DNA of 64,000 bases from Miniphocaeibacter sp012841535. GTDB lineage: Bacteria; Bacillota; Clostridia; Tissierellales; Peptoniphilaceae. Under the pieces are notes generated by a model. The model was not told where the DNA came from, ran no database searches, and saw nothing but the letters and a program-made list of their open reading frames with translations. The DNA lies in the NCBI RefSeq assembly GCF_049274025.1, contig NZ_JBASRV010000017.1. The stretch is one strand, 5' to 3'. Position numbers and translations under genes: made by a program. The first letter of the stretch is position 1; each line of letters opens with the position of its first letter. Of the stretch, positions 60,452-64,000 are shown piece after piece.

Positions 60452-61430
60452 ATTAGTTACCGTTAAAAATGTATCTAAAACATTTGCAGTAAACAAGGGA
60501 TTATTTGGTAAGAAAAAATTTGTTCATGCTGTAAATGATGTTTCATTTGATATTTTTGCTGGTGAAACTTTTTCTTTAGTAGGAGAATCCGGATGTGGAA
60601 AATCTACAACAGGAAGATTAATTAATCATTTAGTTTCTCCTGATAGTGGTGAAATAATATTTGATGGAAAAAATATATCAAATATTAAAGAAAAGGAAAT
60701 GAGAAGTTTAAGATCTGAAATACAAATGATATTTCAAGATCCATATGGTTCTTTAAACCCTAGAATGAAAATCCAAGATTTAATAGGAGAACCTCTTTTA
60801 GTTCATACTAACATGTCCAGTGGAGAAAGATTAAAAAAGGTACATGAATTATTGGAAGTAGTTGGGCTTAGTCCATTACATGGAGAAAGATATCCTCATG
60901 AGTTTTCAGGAGGTCAAAGACAAAGAATAGGAATAGCTAGAGCTTTAACAGTAAGACCAAAATTAATAATAGCTGACGAGCCGGTATCGGCATTAGATGT
61001 TTCTATACAAGCTCAGGTTTTAAATTTAATGCAGGATCTTCAAAAGGAATATGATTTAACATACCTATTCATTTCTCATGACCTAAGTGTAGTAGAGATG
61101 ATATCAGATCGTATTGCAGTAATGTACTTAGGAACTATTGTAGAAATAGCCTCAAAAGATAATTTGTACGACCGTCCAACCCATCCTTATACAAGAGCTT
61201 TATTGTCAGCAGTTCCAATACCTGATCCTGAGCAAAAACGAAAAAGAATTGTTATAAAAGGAGATATTCCAAGTCCAACAAAGCTACCATCAGGTTGTTT
61301 GTTTAGAACTAGATGTCCTTATGCAACTGATAAATGTAAAAATGAAAAACCTGAATATATAGAAATAGAAAAGGGACATTTTGTAAGGTGTCATTATGCA
61401 AGGGAAATGGAGGAAAAGTTTAATGTATAA
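60441..61430 (+). CDS. ABC transporter ATP-binding protein, DppF/OppF type
   Basis: The 329-residue ATPase has Walker A SLVGESGCGKSTTGRLI (about 47-63), the Q-loop FQDPYGSLNPRM, the signature FSGGQRQRIGIARAL and Walker B LIIADEPVSALDVSIQ. The C-terminal extension has the cysteine motif CLFRTRCPYATDKCKNEKPE plus a last Cys in VRCHYA. It pairs with the DppD-like ATPase encoded just before. AAAGGAAG lies upstream of the ATG. Its end overlaps the start of the fucosidase gene by eight bases, tying import to degradation. Confidence 0.95.
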   Translation: MANKLVTVKNVSKTFAVNKGLFGKKKFVHAVNDVSFDIFAGETFSLVGESGCGKSTTGRLINHLVSPDSGEIIFDGKNISNIKEKEMRSLRSEIQMIFQDPYGSLNPRMKIQDLIGEPLLVHTNMSSGERLKKVHELLEVVGLSPLHGERYPHEFSGGQRQRIGIARALTVRPKLIIADEPVSALDVSIQAQVLNLMQDLQKEYDLTYLFISHDLSVVEMISDRIAVMYLGTIVEIASKDNLYDRPTHPYTRALLSAVPIPDPEQKRKRIVIKGDIPSPTKLPSGCLFRTRCPYATDKCKNEKPEYIEIEKGHFVRCHYAREMEEKFNV

Positions 61431-62742
61431 ATTTAATAGAGAAGAATATAATAAGAGAATGTCCTGGTATGTAGATGCTAGATTTGGAATGTTTATACAT
61501 TGGGGTCTTTATGCTATTCCTGCAAGAGGTGAATGGGGAAGAAGTTATGAAGAATTATCTAACGAGGATTATCAAAAATATTTTGACGAATTTAATCCTG
61601 TAGATTATAATCCAAAAGCTTGGGCAAAAGCAGCAAAAGATGCAGGAATGAAATATGTAGTTTTAACTGCGAAGCACCATGATGGTTTTTGTTTATTTGA
61701 TAGTAAATATACTGAATATAAATCAACAAACACTAAACTTGGAAGGGATATAGTTAAGGATTTTGTTGAAGCAGTAAGAGCAGAAGGATTGAAAGTCGGA
61801 TTATATTTTACCTTAATAGATTGGTATCATAATGATTATCCCTCATTAAATGATAGAATTCATCCTATGAGAAATAATGAAGAATATAATAAAAGAGAAA
61901 TAGATTTTGACAATTACTTAGACTATATGCATAAACAAGTGGAGGAAATTTGTACAAATTATGGAAAATTAGATTTGTTATGGTTTGATTTCTCCTATGA
62001 TAATATGCGAGGAGAAGTTTGGCGTGGAACAGAATTAATGAATATGGTTAGAAAATTACAACCAGATGTAATAATAGATAATAGATTGGAAGTAAGTGGA
62101 GAAGGGTATGGTTCACTAGCAGAAGGAAACCCTACACCATATCATGGAGATTTTGTAACTCCGGAACAAATGATTCCACCAAATGGTATTCAAGATGTAA
62201 ACGGGGAAGACTTAGTATGGGAAGCTTGTGTTACAATGAATAATAATTGGGGATATCATGCTACAGATAAATTCTATAAACCGGCAGATATGCTTATAAA
62301 AAAATTAGTAGAATGTGTATCTAAAGGTGGAAACATGATTTTAAACGTTGGTCCTGATGCAAGGGGGAATATTCCGAAAGAATCAATGGAAAGATTGGAA
62401 ATAATTGGAAATTGGATGAAGGATAATGGTGAAAGTATATACGGATGTGGGAAATCTTCAATTGAAAAACCAGATTATGGAAGAGTAACACAAAAAGGAA
62501 ATAAAGTATATTTTCATATTTACGAAAATTCAATAGGTCCATTACCTTTAATTGGTATTAAACATGAAGAGGTAGATTTTATAAAATATTTATATTCAGG
62601 AGCAGAAGTACCAATATCTACAAGCTGGGTTCATAGCGATTATCCTAATATTGTATTTGCCAATCTAGGTGAAAACCCTATATTACCGGATAATATAGAT
62701 ACAGTATTAGAAGTGACCTTAAAAAACGAAAGAGTTGATTAA
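61423..62742 (+). CDS. Intracellular alpha-L-fucosidase (GH29)
   Basis: The 439-residue enzyme has the GH29 barrel: FGMFIHWGLYAIPARGEWGR (about 21-40), VLTAKHHDGFCLFDSKYTEY with the two substrate-binding histidines (His85, His86), and GLYFTLIDWYH. The nucleophile motif is LDLLWFDFSYD, so Asp189 is the likely nucleophile. GGNMILNVGPDARG marks the end of the barrel, followed by a small beta domain. There is no signal peptide, so it acts in the cytoplasm on imported substrate. I start at ATG 61423, nine bases after GGAGG (61409-61413); the longer frame from 61396 lacks a site. Linkage specificity (core alpha-1,6) is inferred from the operon. Confidence 0.93.
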   Translation: MYKFNREEYNKRMSWYVDARFGMFIHWGLYAIPARGEWGRSYEELSNEDYQKYFDEFNPVDYNPKAWAKAAKDAGMKYVVLTAKHHDGFCLFDSKYTEYKSTNTKLGRDIVKDFVEAVRAEGLKVGLYFTLIDWYHNDYPSLNDRIHPMRNNEEYNKREIDFDNYLDYMHKQVEEICTNYGKLDLLWFDFSYDNMRGEVWRGTELMNMVRKLQPDVIIDNRLEVSGEGYGSLAEGNPTPYHGDFVTPEQMIPPNGIQDVNGEDLVWEACVTMNNNWGYHATDKFYKPADMLIKKLVECVSKGGNMILNVGPDARGNIPKESMERLEIIGNWMKDNGESIYGCGKSSIEKPDYGRVTQKGNKVYFHIYENSIGPLPLIGIKHEEVDFIKYLYSGAEVPISTSWVHSDYPNIVFANLGENPILPDNIDTVLEVTLKNERVD

Positions 62743-62744
62743 TT

Positions 62745-63512
62745 ATGTTTGCTGAAGAAAGGCATGCAGAAATTGAAAAAATATTAAAAAAAGAAGGAAA
62801 AGTAAAAGTAAAAGAATTAAGTAATATTTTTTCAGTAACTGATGACTGTATAAGAAAAGACTTAAAAGTTTTAGAAAATGATGGTAAATTAAGAAGAACT
62901 TATGGTGGAGCAATATTGTCTAAAGATTATCCCTTACAAAGAGAAGTAGTAGATAGAAAAATGTACCATGTTGCTCAAAAAGAACGTATAGCTAAAAAAG
63001 CTTTTGAATACATAAAGGAAAATGAAACAATATTTCTAGATATTTCAACAACTAATATTTTATTAGCCAGATTATTGGCAGAGAGTAATAAAAAAATCTT
63101 AGTTGTAAGTAATATGATAGATATATTGCAAACATTAGTAAAAAATCCTTTAATTACAGCTGTAGGAACTGGTGGAACAATGCATTCAAAAGTAAATGGT
63201 TTTATGGGAGCCTTAACAATAGAATATATTGGCGATTATAGTTTTGACAAGGCTTTTTTAGGAACTTGTGGAATAGACATTAGAGATAGTACCTTTACTA
63301 CTTTAGGGGCCGAGGATGGTCTTACTAAAAAAGCAATAATAAATAATAGTCGTCATAAATACGTTATGATAGAAAATGAAAAATTTTATTTTAACGAATC
63401 CTATAAATATGCACATTTTGATGATATTAATGGTATTTTTACAGACAAAAAACCGGAAAAATCAATAGAAAATCTATTTTTAGCATCTGATGTTCAAATT
63501 TATCATCTTTAA
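62745..63512 (+). CDS. DeoR-family transcriptional regulator
   Basis: The 255-residue regulator has an N-terminal DeoR helix-turn-helix (ERHAEIEKILKKEGKVKVKE, CIRKDLKVLENDGKLRRTYG). A C-terminal sugar-phosphate sensor follows, with the conserved IFLDISTTNILLARLL (about 93-108), VSNMIDILQTL and GTGGTMHS. DeoR proteins usually repress carbohydrate operons and are released by a phosphorylated sugar; here a fucose- or GlcNAc-derived phosphate is possible. It starts two bases after the fucosidase stop, so it is part of the operon and may bind the inverted repeat at 55864-55885. Confidence 0.92.
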   Translation: MFAEERHAEIEKILKKEGKVKVKELSNIFSVTDDCIRKDLKVLENDGKLRRTYGGAILSKDYPLQREVVDRKMYHVAQKERIAKKAFEYIKENETIFLDISTTNILLARLLAESNKKILVVSNMIDILQTLVKNPLITAVGTGGTMHSKVNGFMGALTIEYIGDYSFDKAFLGTCGIDIRDSTFTTLGAEDGLTKKAIINNSRHKYVMIENEKFYFNESYKYAHFDDINGIFTDKKPEKSIENLFLASDVQIYHL

Positions 63513-63534
63513 ATAAATTAGTGGAGTGAAATAT

Positions 63535-64000
63535 ATGAAATATGGAATGATAGCAACTTGGCGTATGGCCTATGAAGGAATTATAGACACTATTCCTAAA
63601 TTAAAAGAAGGTTTGTCCTGTGGAGAGGCCTTAGTCGAATCTATAAAAAAAACAGAGGATTATCCATTTTTTAAATCTGTTGGTTTTGGTGGACTTCCTA
63701 ACGAAGAAGGAATAGTAGAGCTTGATGCTGCATTTATGAATGGAGATAATTTTGACATAGGTGCTATAGCAGGAAGTAGAAATATAAAAAATCCAATAGA
63801 AGTTGCTGAAAATCTAAGTCATGAAAGGTTTAATATATTTTTAGTTGGCGATGGAATAACTAAATACGCTACAAAAAATAATTTTGAAATAAAAAACATG
63901 CTTTCCGATAGGGCTAAAAGAATGTGGGAAATTAGACTAAAGGAAATTGAATCAAAGGGTTTATCTCCTTATGACGGCCATGACACTATTGGAATGGTTG
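63535..64000 (+). CDS. N4-(beta-N-acetylglucosaminyl)-L-asparaginase (glycosylasparaginase), 3' end outside window
   Basis: About 155 residues are visible. GMIATWRMAYEGI, VGFGGLPNEEGIVELDAAFM (about 44-63), FDIGAIAGSRNIKNPIEVAE and finally GHDTIGMV (about 148-155) match the glycosylasparaginase (Ntn-hydrolase T2) family. The threonine in HDTIG is the autocleavage site and future N-terminal nucleophile. The alpha subunit is complete, and the beta subunit lies beyond the window. The enzyme splits GlcNAc from asparagine in glycoasparagines. No signal peptide is present, so it is cytoplasmic, unlike secreted bacterial relatives. GTGGAG lies eight bases before the ATG. Confidence 0.92.
   Translation, partial: MKYGMIATWRMAYEGIIDTIPKLKEGLSCGEALVESIKKTEDYPFFKSVGFGGLPNEEGIVELDAAFMNGDNFDIGAIAGSRNIKNPIEVAENLSHERFNIFLVGDGITKYATKNNFEIKNMLSDRAKRMWEIRLKEIESKGLSPYDGHDTIGMV

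Noticed and set aside
1..64000. CRISPR arrays, insertion sequences, prophage, tRNA and rRNA genes
   Set aside because: Reading both strands showed no regularly spaced direct repeats, no transposase or integrase, no CCA-ended cloverleaf and no rRNA-like blocks. Manual reading may miss a weak tRNA.

Overview
The window is a contiguous stretch of an AT-rich chromosome from a low-GC Gram-positive bacterium (Bacillota), spanning its replication origin. The order mnmG, mnmE, jag/khpB, yidC, yidD, rnpA, rpmH, oriC, dnaA, dnaN, yaaA, recF, gyrB, gyrA is the classical Bacillota origin arrangement. AGGAGG-type ribosome binding sites, TTG starts, a VanZ-like protein, CWB2 cell-wall repeats, a class Ia ribonucleotide reductase and a selenium-type YedE/YedF pair would suit an anaerobe of the Clostridia/Tissierellia group. 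The genus-level placement is only a guess. No rRNA, tRNA, CRISPR array, insertion sequence or prophage was seen.

Region by region. 1-2000: end of a GlpA-like FAD/Fe-S dehydrogenase operon with a FAD oxidoreductase and a DUF1667 protein. 2148-9901: small single-gene units (DUF1846, three-domain-type GNAT acetyltransferases, a membrane-anchored XRE regulator, a formate/nitrite channel, a pentapeptide-repeat protein, a zinc ribbon, DUF554 and small membrane proteins), mostly separated by bidirectional hairpin terminators. 10048-12499: a DUF2975 / XRE / DUF4153 membrane module in which the DUF4153 gene is cut in two by an in-frame TAA. 12767-16422: nrdAB behind a promoter covered by two NrdR-like boxes. 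16518-19789: small proteins, two tandem FMN reductases and two GNATs. 19878-23373: an M16C metalloprotease and a membrane protein. 23695-25912: a secreted GH73 hydrolase with a degenerate M23 domain, thpR and a HAD protein.

26530-44445 is the origin core. The leftward arm runs rpmH-rnpA-yidD-yidC-khpB and mnmE-mnmG-rsmG. The origin is bipartite: DnaA boxes lie on both sides of dnaA, and the dnaA-dnaN gap ends in a DnaA box followed by a DnaA-trio run and an AT-rich stretch, the expected unwinding site. The rightward arm, dnaN-yaaA-recF-gyrB-gyrA, runs straight on into an anti-sigma antagonist, a short anti-sigma-like protein, a SigB/SigF-type sigma factor and a secreted CWB2 protein.

44621-55664: a DD-carboxypeptidase, a VanZ protein, CysE, a selenium-related trio (YedE, YedF/TusA, DUF3343), an M18 aminopeptidase, a HAD phosphatase, DUF1697, a P-type cation ATPase under a clear yybP-ykoY (Mn2+) riboswitch, and a purine permease.

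55827-64000 (cut by the window end) is the most interesting unit: a Dpp/Opp-type ABC importer, an intracellular GH29 alpha-L-fucosidase, a DeoR regulator and an N4-(beta-N-acetylglucosaminyl)-L-asparaginase in one operon. I infer uptake and stepwise degradation of core-fucosylated glycoasparagines (Fuc-GlcNAc-Asn) left over from host N-glycoproteins.
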